Assembly: GCA_036186865.1 (NCBI GenBank)
Contig: AP025043.1
Span: forward strand, 28,654,528 to 28,718,527
Direction: 5' to 3'
Origin: Eustoma russellianum
Taxonomy: Eukaryota > Streptophyta > Magnoliopsida > Gentianales > Gentianaceae
DNA: 64,000 nucleotides
A program made the position numbers and the translations under genes. Below are positions 22,200 to 33,607 of this stretch, piece by piece. The notes below the pieces were generated by a model that was not told the origin of the DNA, searched no databases, and saw only the letters and a program-made list of their open reading frames with translations. Each line of letters opens with the position of its first letter. The stretch's first letter is position 1.

Positions 22200-23222
22200 C
22201 GCAATTTGTTCGAGAGTCTAGGAGAGAGAGATTTCCTGTGAGTGTCTTATAGTCCAGGTGTTATGGCAAGCTTGCCACTGGTATGCACCCAAGACGAGCA
22301 TCTGTGAATGCTCTTGTGCCACTGCTGCTGTGGCACATTGCTGAGCATCACCTACCTCACAAAGTGATGAGGCAGTTTGGACTGATGTAGGAGGTGCCGC
22401 CCAAGGTCGTCAACGTAGGGGTTGCCATCTATCAGATGATGAAGACGATGGGAAACATCGACTATGTATACATGCACGCTATATTCTTATAGCATTGGGA
22501 CGATTGAGCGCACCAGATCGAGATTGCTATGCCCTAGGCTGGCATACTGACAGGTGATTCAACATACATGCTGCGGTATAGGCATCACATACTTTTGATG
22601 CTTGGTCGTCCTCGTGTGGGGCGTGTAGGCGACTACAGTTTTCGTGGTTCCATATCTAGTTGCATGCGACAGGTACTCTTTTGTTTCATTTAATTGTATT
22701 ATTGTAAGTTAAATGTATAATGATATTTTTCTATTATTTAAATTATGGGGAAACCATCCTGCTCGAATGTACCATCATGCGACATCAATCAGAGACAAGA
22801 CTGGCATCGAGATTGCACCGGAGGGGCTCAGGGAGGAGGGTCCCATACATCTTCTGTTGTAGAGACCTTCAGTAGAAGCCACCCATGAGATTGTTAGATG
22901 CTATTATCCGTAGTTTGCCGTGTCTCGACTAGAAGGGCCATTATTTGTACGTGTGGACGATGGAAGGTCATAGTTTGTGGGTCTCTCGGGCCATGCAGTG
23001 GACACATCATTTTAAACACGAACCGTCAATAGTAGACATGCATTTGGCGAGGATGACGGTGACAGTTTGACATTGTTGATTATCTCTCGCCTTACGGTTC
23101 CGATGCGAAGCAGTTTGTTAGACACTTAGAGCGCGACTTAGAGCAGACACGATCGCAGCTGCCAGAAGATCTATGTCCACCTAGACATAGTGTAGTTGCT
23201 CAGCGGCGCCCTGTATGTAACA
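22200..23222 (+). pseudogene. Plant mobile domain (PMD, MAIN-like) gene remnant
   Basis: The region has no long open frame, but reading around stops gives VPLLLWHIAEHHLPHKV then MRQFGLM*EVPP (about 22305-22400), the conserved end of the PMD domain (Pfam PF10536, aminotransferase-like PMD). Further down are HQIEIAMP and YMLRYRHHILLMLGRP (about 22510-22615), also typical of PMD proteins and the 'phosphatase 7 long form homolog' group. Several TAG codons interrupt it. A GT-containing AT-rich stretch at 22675-22745 followed by more coding-like sequence may be an intron. Such proteins occur both as host genes and inside MULE or retro-elements; I cannot tell which this was. No terminal repeats were seen. 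Confidence 0.65.
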
Positions 23223-24217
23223 TGCGTTATTTTACTAGTGTGAGCCTCTAAGATATATATTGTATTTGCATTGTGTACATAACATTTTGTATATAGATAT
23301 ATTTTTGTACGCTCGATTCTTATTTTATGTTACTTTATTTCGATTTACTTGTTTGTATTTGCTTCGCTTTACCTAAAAACTTAAAACATTTTTTTTGATA
23401 AACATGTCCGTAAAAAGTACATACAAATACTCACTTATCATTAATCTGAACACATCGTAAAAAATTAATAAATGTGAAAATGTTACATTTTTAATAAAAA
23501 TACGCGTTGATACAACCATAAAATTAAACTAGAACATTAATTTTTTTAAAAAAAATTAAACTAAAAATTTAATTTTAAAAAAATTAAACTGGAAAAATTA
23601 AGTTTTTTTAGAAAAATAAAACAACCGTATTTTTGACAGAAACACCGTATACCAAAAGTCGTACAACCGACATAAATTTTACATAATATTTTTGACAAAA
23701 CCATTGTGTATTGTTTTTGTTTTAATTTCAAACATATGATAAATAAAACTGATAATTGTTTTCCTTTCTCACAAGAAATATATGATTTCTCTAGGCACTT
23801 ACAATTAGGGTTCTTCTTTAGATACAACTAGGGTTCTTAGTAACTGATTTTAACCGGACTCTGCATCATCGGTTGTGCTGTGCTGCTGCATTAGAAAGCC
23901 GAACGTGATGCCTGGATTGCTCCATAAGGCCGGCAAAAATCATCCAAACATCTGCTGCTTGCCTCTGTAAAAGGAAAACGAAGGTGGATTAAGAGCAAAC
24001 ACCAATCCACTCTATATATTCTTCCAGGTAACATGAATACTATGCCTAATAGCTTGCTCTATGATTCTTATGGCCATCCGGTTCCGGTATGTAAACGAAC
24101 CGCCAACTAGTATTTCTTTGGTCCTAATGGTAATCGGCTGCGCTCACTTCAACTCTAACACTTGCCTAGCCTAGGATTTTCTCAGTCAGAAGCACTGATA
24201 ATGTCCTGTTTTCAGTA
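23223..24217. other. Intergenic region and probable RRP42 promoter
   Basis: 23223-23830 is AT-rich with poly-A/T runs and no gene. Nearer RRP42, CTCTATATATTC (about 24010-24021) is a weak TATA candidate. CCAG-GTAACA at about 24025 and TTTTCAG at 24209-24215 could be the ends of a 5' UTR intron just before the ATG. These are suggestions from sequence only. Confidence 0.4.
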
Positions 24218-26950
24218 ATGGTAGGGCTTTCGCTTGGGGAGAAGCATTTTATAAAAGGGGGTATTGCTCAGGACCTCCGTACTGACGGTCGCAAGCGCTT
24301 GACTTATAGACCCATTTATGTTGAAACCGGCGTTATTCCTCAGGTAATATATTTTTGCTCTTTTTTTATTTTGTTTTGTTTTGTTTTGTTTTCTTATGCT
24401 TTCTTATGTTTTTTGTTTTTGTTTTTTGGTTTCCCCCCTTTGTTCCTCCTGTTATGTTAATGTACTTGAAGCTAACGTTTTCTGTTGAACTGCTTGGATT
24501 TACCAAGGCTAATGGTTCGGCTAGGGTTAAGATGGGCGCGACTGATGTTATGGCCTGTGTAAAGGTGATATTGCTGCTTTTTTCGAATAATTAAATATTA
24601 GCTTTAGGTTAGTTATTGCTTGAACACGTAAAATATATATTTTACATGTTGGGTTTCCGTGTCTATAGGCGGAACTGGGAAGGCCAACTGGTTTGGATCC
24701 AGATAAGGGGAAAGTATCTATATTTATAGATTGCAGTCCAACAGCCGAGCCAGCGTTTGAGGTTGGTGTTTTTAGCTAGCATCTTTCTTGGTCTAACTAA
24801 CCAGCTCTATGGTTTTCAGTTATCTTTGTTAATTTAGTCGTGTTTGGTCATTCGGTTTCTTTTTCATTGTTATGCTTGGTGGCTCCTTGTGTTTGGGTTT
24901 CAATGGAAGGGGTAATCAATGGTTAGCGAGTAGACGATATAATGTGCTCTTTTTCTTGCATTAAATAAACATGTCTCACCGCTTGAGTGGTAGACCAGTG
25001 ATCCAAGCTTACTCCCAAGTGGTTTGGCTTTGGGTATATTGTTGGTTCAGTTCTACATTGCTTTATTAGTCAAACTCCTGGAACGATTAGTCTCTTTGCT
25101 GACCTGAATTAATGTGCTAGCTTATAGGAACCAACTGGTAAGATGCTACTCTGTCGATGCTTTCTTCAAAGGTCTTAAATGTTCCATGATGAATAAGACA
25201 GCCTGAATGAAGCGGTATGATGAATAAGACAGACTGAACAGGACCCAAGTCAAATGTTGTAGGAAAAACATGAGGAAATATTTAATCATCCCTGGGAATA
25301 TCAGAGTATATGAACAGATTCTGTAGCTACTATTAAAGTGGAAAACTATCAAGTAACATAGTTAACAGTTCTCTAGATATTTGATAGTGTCCAGTCAACA
25401 ATGTATTGCCTTCTCTGTCACTGCTTCGTTTTGCATGGTGTCTTGTTCTGTATATCTCATCCATATGCAATTGATATGTCAGTTACATTTCTTGACAAAG
25501 GCTAGGAACCAGTATTTGCATTTTTTTGGGCATACCTAGTGAACTTCACGTAGAGGTCTTGCAAAAGTGATAAAAAAATTTGGTCACGTTTGTGCTTTAG
25601 TTTTTGATGTAATGTCGACTGAAACTTCTGTTAGATCTGTCATTGATTGTCTATGAGCAAAATGATCGCTTCTGGAGTAAAACTCTTCAAGATGATCTGC
25701 CTTGTTTTTCTGCGATGTTAATATCTTGATTATTTACAAGAAAAAGGATTTTCCCCCATCGGTAAGTAGGTGTGAGTATTCCTTTCTTATCATCTCTCTC
25801 TTTTATATGAAGGGAAGAGGAGGCGAGGAGTTGTCTATGGAACTCTCTAATTCCCTTAAGCAGTGTCTCCTGGGTGGTAAAAGTGGAGCAGGTAAAGGCA
25901 CAATGAAATGATTGTCTAACTTGTGTCATAATCTGCAGCAAACTATTAGTCGATTGCGGGTGTTTATTCACGATCTGTACAGTTGATGACTTGGTCTTTG
26001 GATTAATTGGCAGGTGCCGGAATTGATCTATCATCTCTGTCAATAGTTGAAGGAAAAGTATGTTGGGATCTTTACATTGATGGTCTTGTAGTTAGTTCGG
26101 ATGGCAATTTGTTGGATGCTTTAGGTGCTGCTATCAAGGTATCTTTCTTTGTTTTGGTGTAGTTGACTTCCTAACATTGATGATTGTTGCTCTAAATTAA
26201 ATTAGATGGTACTTCATTTTAGCTATACTTTATTTTGGGTCTTGTTACGATAAGTGGATGCTGCTTGAAGATCTTATTTATTTATTTATTCTTATGTAAT
26301 TTATTTTCTATGATGATATTATATTCGAAATTTAGTGCGATTATAAGCAAACGCTGAACAAGGGATTTATCCAAAGACACGGCAGTTTCCAAGTTGTCTG
26401 ATTGTGCATCACCTATTTCATTATCATAACTTTTCAGGCCGCCTTGAGTATTACTGGGATACCGAAAGTCCAAATTTCCTCAACTGCAGCCTCCGACGAG
26501 CAGCCAGAGGTGGACATAAGTGATGAAGAATTTCTGCAGTTTGATACTGCTGGGGTCCCTGTCGTTGTCACTTTAACGAAGGTAATATCGTGAGAATCAT
26601 TTTCTCGTTTTATTGCTTGAACAAAGGCAATGTGATTAAAATCCGTTGCTTGTCTCAATGATATGCGGATTTTTGGGTCCAGACCTTATCCTTTCTGAAC
26701 GTTGCAGGTGGGGAAACACTACATTGTAGATGCAACTACAGAAGAGGAATCTCAGATGAGCTCGGCTATCTCCATTTCTATTAATAGGCAAGGACACATA
26801 TGTGGGATGACAAAGCGTGGCGGCACAGGTCTAGACCCAAGTGTGATACTTGATATGATATCTGTCGCTAAATATGTAAGTGTGCCATTAATGGATAAAT
26901 TGGATTCAGAGATAGCTGCAGCAGAAGCCCGTGAGGAAGATGATTCATGA
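24218..26950 (+). CDS. RRP42: Exosome complex core subunit RRP42 (seven coding exons)
   Basis: This encodes a RNase PH-fold subunit of the nine-subunit RNA exosome ring, which degrades and trims RNA 3' ends in nucleus and cytoplasm; RRP42 pairs with RRP41 and is itself non-catalytic in eukaryotes. Exons: 24218-24343, 24508-24564, 24669-24761, 25813-25891, 26014-26138, 26438-26581, 26708-26950; all introns are GT-AG and the joined frame is open for 288 residues, close to the ~297 of Arabidopsis. Recognisable family segments: IAQDLRTDGRKRLTYRPI at residues 16-33, GRGGEELS at 93-100, GKVCWDLYIDGL in exon 5, DISDEEFLQFDT in exon 6 and DPSVILDMISVAKYV in exon 7. The two PH-like halves lie roughly at residues 30-160 and 185-265. 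The start matches the known N-terminus MVGLS. Intron 3 is 1051 bp. It is the only intact host gene in the window. Confidence 0.96.
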
Positions 26951-27525
26951 TAAAAGATATTGCCATGAAGATTTGGTGAATCTAGAAATGTAAAACTGTC
27001 TTGCTAATTTGTGAAAATCTGACGACCTAGTGGGAAAAGACGGAAACAGAATACTGGAAATTTGACCATGCCCAGAAAAGTTTGTAGGATTCCCTATTAT
27101 TGTAATCAGATGTCTGATTTTCAGGCTGATTATCGTTGAGAATATGACATTTATGTGACGGTCGGATACATGTTTTACCCTTTGGGAAAAATTATATTGG
27201 AGGTGCCATATTGCTCTTATGCACGGCATCCAGCCTGGTTTCAGTCCGTAGTGAGCTATTCATGGAACATGAGGGTGCTGTGCACTGCTATGGCAAACGC
27301 AAAACCTTTTATTTTCTCTGCCATGATATCATAGTGTATTGGCATGATTGCTTGGTTTCTTTGAGAACTTGTGTTTGCTTTTCTTGTTCAATCTGTTCAT
27401 CAGCGTCAAGGTCCAACCATGAATCTAATGCAGTTTGAGCGGTGTAGAGAAGTTAGTGGTAGCGGTCAGATTTTGATAACATGTCTTTGGATAATCAGAA
27501 CTTATCAGTGTTTTGACAATGTTTG
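26951..27525 (+). other. RRP42 3' UTR and downstream flank
   Basis: Non-coding sequence follows the stop codon. No clear AATAAA signal was seen; plant poly(A) signals are often degenerate. It is cut at 27525 by the C4 insertion and resumes at 31549. Confidence 0.5.
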
Positions 27526-27740
27526 TATTCAGATTCCTATTAGTTACGATATTCTTGGATAGTTAGTTTGTATATACATTTGTTAATATCCCGCTATTGT
27601 TGTAGATAGGCTTGTAGTTAGGATATATTTCATTCTTATCTCTTATCTCTTTATTATAGGAGTAGTTAGTTAAGAGGCCATCTATACATACGTGTATGTT
27701 GTAAACTGTTTATTCATGAATCAAATTATACGATTCTTCA
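27526..27740 (+). repeat. 5' LTR of C4
   Basis: 215 bp beginning TATTCAG and ending TTCTTCA. With the GTTTG target copies placed at both ends, the LTR starts with TA rather than the usual TG. The primer site TGGTATCAGAG begins immediately after it at 27741. Confidence 0.9.
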
Positions 27741-27938
27741 TGGTATCAGAGAAAAAAAATTTGATTTGGTCATAATCGTTTTTTTTGTCAGCCGACTCCT
27801 ATCGTCGACATTTGTTCTTCCTTCAGCAGCCATTCACTTCAATCATTTTTTTTTTTGAATTCGTGGGTTGGCTGTGGTCATTTGTTTCTTCATTTTGTAT
27901 CAACAACAACGCCTTCTTTCGTTTGTCAAAAGTAAGTC

Positions 27939-30900
27939 ATGGCCAATCAGATGTTCGTCACCAATGATTCAAAGTCGCCATATTACCTGCATCCATCAGA
28001 CCATTTGAACGGAGGTAATTTTGGATCAAATGTACCTATGACAGGCAAGAAAGGTTCAGATACTGTTTCTTTTCAACCTTCCTTATCATCTTATTGGCTT
28101 TTTGATAGTGGAGCCAATGCACATATTGTCAATGATCTGTCACTGTTTACTACTGTTGTTACTGACAAAATTGCTGCAACGGTACAAACCCCAGATGGTA
28201 CACATGTGTCCGTTCGCGCCATTGGGACAGTCAGGCTCTCGGATTCTTTAGTTCTGCGTGATGTTTTGGGAGAACCAGAGTTTGTATTTAATTTAATTTC
28301 TGTCAGTCGATTGGTACAAGATCTGAAATGTATGCTAATCTTTGGCCCGGATTTTTGTGTTGTGCAGGAGATGCCATCGAGGAAGCTGATTGGAGTGGGT
28401 AGGCAACATGATGGTCTCTACCATTTGGTTCAAAATTCGGCCAGTCATAGTCTTGCAGCAATAAAGTGTGATGAGTCAGTGTGGCACAGTCGCATGGGTC
28501 ACCTTCCTCTCTCAAAGTTTCGTTTTATACCCTCTATTGTTGTTCCTAATAAAGAAGTCTTTTGTGATGCTTGTAGTGGGTCAAAGAAAACACGTTTACC
28601 GTTTCCTGTTAGTACTAGAATAACTCTGCAGTCTTTTGATCTCATTCATTGTGATATTTGGGGACCTTATAGAACACCTAGTTTGTCTGGTGCACGTTAT
28701 TTCCTAACCATTGTTGACGATTATAGTCGCAGTACTTGGGTATATTTGATGAAAGCTAAATCTGAAACTAGTCGTTTCTTGTTGCATTTTCTGCGTTGGG
28801 TTCATACTCAGTTTGGCCGGTCTGTTAAACGTGTTTGTAGTGACAACGGGTTAGAATTCACTAGTACTACACTATTGGGCTATTATGCTGAACATGGCAT
28901 TGATGCACAAACTTCTTGTGTTCATACTCCACAACAAAACGGTGTCGTTGAACGTAAACATAGACATCTTTTAGAGGTAGCTCGTGCTCTTCGTTTTCAT
29001 GCTAATCTACCTATTTCGTTTTGGGGGGGAATGTATTCTTACTGCAGTGTATCTTGTTAATCGCATGCCTGCTGCTAGTCTTAAAAATAAAACTTCTTAT
29101 GAAGTCTTGATGGGTCGTTTACCTTCCTATACACATCTTCGTGTTTTTGGCTGTTTGTGTTACGGTTACACATATCATGGTGTGCATGATAAGTTTGCTC
29201 CGCGTTCTGCGCCTGGTGTTTTTTTTGGTTATCCACATTCACAAAAAGGATACAAGATTTTTGATTTGTCTAGTCGCCGCATTTATGTTAGTCGTGATGT
29301 TACTTTCTATGAACGTATTTTCCTGTTTTCTATGTCTTCTCGGTCTATTGATTCTCTCATCCCAGCGTCTTTTCAGCACGATCCTTCCTGCTGGGTTGAA
29401 CCTCAGCCTCAGCCGCCTGCTCCTCCGGCTGACGCGTCCGTCGCTGGGCTGCCAGGTTCTTCGGCTGCAGTTCCGCCAGAAGCTGCAGCCTCACCAGCAG
29501 CCCCTTCTCCGTTGGATGCAGTTCCGCCAGCAGCTTCTTTGCCGCTGCTGGCCCCTGCTCATCCGCCTCCCTTGTCTGTTTCGTTACCTTCTTCGTGCAG
29601 TATGCGCACTCGTCAGTTATCACGTCGTCTTACAGATTTTGATGTTGCCTTGCCTCCGTCACTTGTACCATCTGCTGTGTCGCCCTCTCCTACAGCGAAC
29701 TCCACGGTATTTCCTTTATCCAGTTTTCTTTCATATGCTCGCTTATATTCTTCTTATTATGGTTTTGTGGTGGCCATCACTGCTGGCGATGAGCCAGTTT
29801 CCTTTAAGCAGGCAGTCAAACATGCTCATTGGCGCGAAGCCATGCAACGTGAAATTGCAGCTCTTGAGGCCAATCATACTTGGGCTGTTGTTCCTTTGCC
29901 CCCTTGCAAACGTACTATTGATTCAAAATGGGTGTACAAAATAAAGTATAATCCTGATGGCACCATTGAACGTTATAAAGCTCGCCTAGTGGCGCGTGGG
30001 TATACCCAGGTTGAAGGTGTGGATTTCCATGAAACTTTTGCACCAGTTGCTAAACTTGTTACAGTTCGGTGTTTGTTGGCAGTCGCAATGGTGCGTCGTT
30101 GGCATGTTCATCAGTTGGATGTGAATAATGCTTTTTCGCATGGTGATCTCACTGAGGATGTTTACATGCGTATTCCTCCCGGTTTCTCGCGTCCGGGGGA
30201 GAATCTTGTGTTTAAGTTGCGTAAATCCTTATATGGTTTGCGTCAAGCATCTCGTAATTGGTAGGCTAAATTTACTGTTTCTCTCGTTGTCCTTGGCTAT
30301 GTTCAGTCTAACGCTGATTCTTCGTTGTTTCTTTTGTCCGATTCTTCTTCGGTTGTCGTTGTTTTGATTTATGTTGATGATGTCATTGTTGCTGGAAATG
30401 ATCTCAATCGCATCTCCGCCTTAAAGGCTTATCTTGATCACAAGTTTAAAATCAAGAACCTTGGTTCCCTTAAGTATTTTCTTGGCATAGAGGTGGCGCG
30501 TTCGTCGGCTGGCATGGTTTTAAATCAACGTAAGTATGTTCTTGATATTCTCAAGGAGTGTAGTCTGCTTGGTTGTCGTCATACTAGTTCACCTATGGAT
30601 CAAAAGGGCGTGTTTTCGAAGTCGGATCCTCTCTTGGATGATCTTGCTTTTTATCGTCGTATTGTTGGTTGTTTACTTTATCTTACTGCTACACGACCAG
30701 ATATTTGTTTTGCCGTTAATACTCTCAGTCAGTTTATGCATGCTACGCGTAAGTGCCATTTGGATGTTGTGTTCTATTTGTTACGCTATCTTAAGCGTTT
30801 CTGGGTCAAGGTCTTTTCTTTCCTGCTGCGTCGTCTTTGTGTCTTCGAGCCTATTGTGATGCTGACTGGGCCGGGTGTCCTCTTACACGACGTTCGACTA

Positions 30901-31369
30901 CTGGATACATGGTTTATCTTGGATCGCGTTGATTTCTTGGAGTTCCAAGAAACAGCCTGCTGTTTCTCGTTCTTCAGCTGAGGCAGAGTATCGTGCTATG
31001 GCCTATGCTGCTAGTGAGATTGTTTGGCTGCGTCAACTCTTGCATGATCTCGGCGTTTCTATTACGGCGCCTGTTGCTCTTCATTGTGATAATCAGGCAG
31101 CTTTACATATTGTCGCCAATCATGTTTTTTATGAACGCACCAAGCACATTGATATCGATTGTCATTTTGTTCGTCAGCGTTATCTCAATGAGCTTATTCG
31201 CCCTTGCAAGGTTCCAAGTTCTCTACACTTGGCTGATGGTTTCACCAAGGCTCTTGGTCCTGACAAGTTTTGGCAATTTTTAAGCAAGTTGGGCATTCTC
31301 GATATTCATGCGCCAACTCGAGGGGGGATATTGGGATTCCTCTTAGTTACGATATTCTTGGATAGTTAG
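27939..31369 (+). pseudogene. C4 gag stub and pol (broken)
   Basis: The frame opens with a Gag-like N-terminus (KSPYYLHPSDHLNGGNF) and within ~30 residues passes to the protease region (WLFDSGANAHIVND, Asp codon at 28104), so nearly all of gag, including any zinc knuckle, is missing although the frame is kept. GAG-pre-integrase (VWHSRMGHL), integrase (DYSRSTWVY, CSDNGLEF, NGVVERKHR), RT (HQLDVNNAF; YVDD near 30370) and RNase H (SSAEAEYRAM) follow. Lesions: one extra G in the run at 29023-29029, a TAG at 30262-30264 in the RT, and a frameshift near 30795 before RNase H; the last frame runs into the LTR and stops at 31369. RT catalytic residues remain but the protein cannot be made whole. Confidence 0.9.
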
Positions 31370-31543
31370 TTTGTATATACATTTGTTAATATCCCACTAT
31401 TGTTGTAGATAGGTTTGTAGTTAGGATATATTTCATTCCTATCTCTTATCTCTTTATTATAGGAGTAGTTAGTTAAGAGGCCACCTATACATAGGTGTAT
31501 GTTGTAAACTGTTTATTCATGAATCAAATTATACGATTCTTCA
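31329..31543 (+). repeat. 3' LTR of C4
   Basis: 215 bp, beginning TATTGGG right after the purine tract, and ending TTCTTCA. It is followed by GTTTG. Confidence 0.9.
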
Positions 31544-31548
31544 GTTTG

Positions 31549-32142
31549 TTCTCCAAGCTCCATCTTTTGTCAGCAAGGATAGTATGGTCTTTTTACATTT
31601 CCCCCCCTTTTTGGGGGTGGAATGCAATGGGACAGTTTAAATTTTATTCTTGGTCATTTCTGCCAATTTCCATAGTCCATGTCTGAATTTCAACTTGTTA
31701 AGAATGCGCTTTATATTTAAGAAGACAACTGAATGCATTGTCTTCCTATTTAGAAAATCGTCAATCACTGAAACCCTACTTAAAAACGATGGTCTTTGTC
31801 AAAGCAACACACTGTCTTTCTTTCCACCTTTTTGTTTGGAAAGGAAAAACGGTGACCTTGTTATTTTGTTTCTTCCTAATTTAGGCGGTTTATTTAATTC
31901 TTTTTAAAAGTCATTGATAAAGGCGTATAATAGTTGTAACAACGCACAACCTTTATTTTTATATTATTATAAATGGACTCGCATGTCCTTCATCAAGACT
32001 CAGAGACATATTTGACATAATGCTCTACCTTTTCCGTCGCCCGTGTTATTGTGTTAAATGCTTCTTAATATGACTATCAAAATATTTATTATTTAAATCA
32101 TTATAACTACCACAAGTTGCGTGCGTGTGTATGTACACACAC
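31549..32142. other. Unassigned flank between C4 and L1a
   Basis: This is the continuation of the RRP42 downstream region. It has poly-C/T and AT-rich runs and no supported gene. Confidence 0.5.
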
Positions 32143-33069
32143 ATTTTTTTTTGGGATGAAAGAAGGGAAATGCCTTCCGAGATGATTTTTTAAAGTAATA
32201 GACCGCCTCACTTGTTGCGGAGCAAAACCATTATCAATATAAAAGGACCCACGTTATTGAGGAAGAAAACTTATGCTTATGAGACATGCTTTAACGACCC
32301 AACGGAATGATCAGTTAAGACACAACTTCGAACCGATGGTAAAGCAGAAGCTGAAGTGAAAACACAGTGGATATCATCAAGCCATGCTGTGTCAAGAAAT
32401 GGGCAACGCTGTTAGTCTCGCGCGGTGTGTATAAGAACTCGATATTACCCGCCTAAATAATACTTTGTAACCACGAAAGACAGACAAGTGTGGCAGCCAG
32501 GAAGTCATAGCCATCATCTGTACATGCATGCGTGGCAGCCTGTCTCTAGAAGCAATGTAGGATGTTATGGAAGGAAATATATCAAACCTAAAAGTGCTGC
32601 TTGAACCCCTGCCTCCAATGGCGATACACGGAACAAATAATCATAGGCCATCCGAATCCCTTAGAATCGCTCCTCTTGCTGTGACGGCATGTCCGACGGT
32701 GCATCCGTGTTGAGCTTAATGCGGCCCAAAGGAGGCAGCAACCAAGGCACAATCCATATTCTTTGTACACGGAGAAAAGGCATCAGGCCGGCCTGGAATA
32801 AGATAGGATAGTTACGTGCCAACTTAATCCCATCCATACTCCGGCACCAAATATAGACATCCGCACGTATCGCCGCCGACAGTGTCCAAGCACTCCATAA
32901 ACGATCATCATATATCACAACCGTGTAAAAACGCCAAATATTAAGCACGATGATACCAAACATTATAATGCGCAAAACTCCCACAGCGAGGAGGAGGTGG
33001 ATAATAACCACCAAGACATGAGATACGGGAGAAGAGAAGAAGAACATGAGGCGGAAATATCCAATCAAT
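32143..33069 (-). pseudogene. LINE L1a, 3' part (RNase H domain and 3' end)
   Basis: On the minus strand the sequence below 33069 encodes the end of an L1-type ORF2: an IIVLNIWRFY segment, ADVYIWCRSMDGIKLA, and PWLLPPLGRIKLNTDA, the opening of the RNase H-like domain. It matches L1b at 53911-54210. Stops are frequent. A run of T at about 32142-32152 is the poly(A) tail read on the opposite strand, which marks the LINE 3' end. The element is interrupted at 33069 by S3 and resumes at 44257. Confidence 0.8.
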
Positions 33070-33587
33070 TGTAGAGAAAAAGGGGTTTGAGTGATTTTAA
33101 AATGCATGATTTAAATAACATGTTACAAAGAAATGCATGACATATTTTATGACATAACACGTTGTTGCATAAGAGTTGCCTTATATAGTTCATATATAAT
33201 GTTGTCGTACTAACGAGCCATGAAGCTTTAAAGCTTACATCAAATGACAAACATTTGTTGTGTTTGAACTATTTTCAGGTGCCACCATTAATGAACTAAA
33301 CTAGTTCATTAAGTGAAGTACTTAGTTAATTAAACTAAGTAATTCATTAAAGGAAGCAATATTTGGAAAAGGCACAAAGACAACAAGTTGAAGAAAAGAA
33401 AGTTCTCCATCTCCTCTCCACACTTATTACACGCCAATATATGTGTATATATATATATATATTCAAATTTTTTGAAAAAGACACATACACATTTATTCCA
33501 ACGTACTACCAACACGTTATATATTTTACGTATGTACGTTAACGTCACACCACCATGCTTAACTCATATTTATGAGTATATTCAGGT

Positions 33588-33607
33588 CTTATATCATATG
33601 ATATAAG
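33588..33607. repeat. Conserved 20-bp palindrome of the S3 LTR family
   Basis: CTTATATCATATGATATAAG is a perfect palindrome. It recurs unchanged in the 3' LTR (about 42087), the L1b solo LTR (about 49926) and the diverged L1c solo LTR (about 59348), within a ~50-bp block starting CTCATATTTATGAGTATATT that is almost invariant. Confidence 0.9.

Larger units (their letters stand above)
27526..31543 (+). mobile_element. Copia element C4, gag largely deleted, next to RRP42
   Basis: A plus-strand Copia element with two 215-bp LTRs, a tRNA-iMet primer site, pol in Copia order and a purine tract (GAGGGGGGA) before the 3' LTR. It is flanked by the perfect 5-bp repeat GTTTG (27521-27525 and 31544-31548). 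The LTRs differ at eight positions by eye. It sits 575 bp past the RRP42 stop, in the same orientation. Confidence 0.93.

Noticed and set aside
24218..24460. RRP42 exon 1 extended as an 80-residue protein
   Set aside because: Reading past 24343 enters a TTTTG-rich intron. The GT donor and the match of exon 2 to the family support splicing.
28000..28040. An intron in C4 starting GGAG-GTAATT, instead of a gag deletion
   Set aside because: The sequence is open and in frame through this point into the protease region and there is no matching acceptor, so a deletion is simpler.
29141..29944. Long leucine-rich ORF and other ORFs overlapping C4 pol
   Set aside because: They are out of frame with the conserved integrase and RT motifs.
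32588..33107. Host protein-coding gene on the minus strand
   Set aside because: The segment matches the RNase H part of L1b and ends exactly at the S3 insertion.
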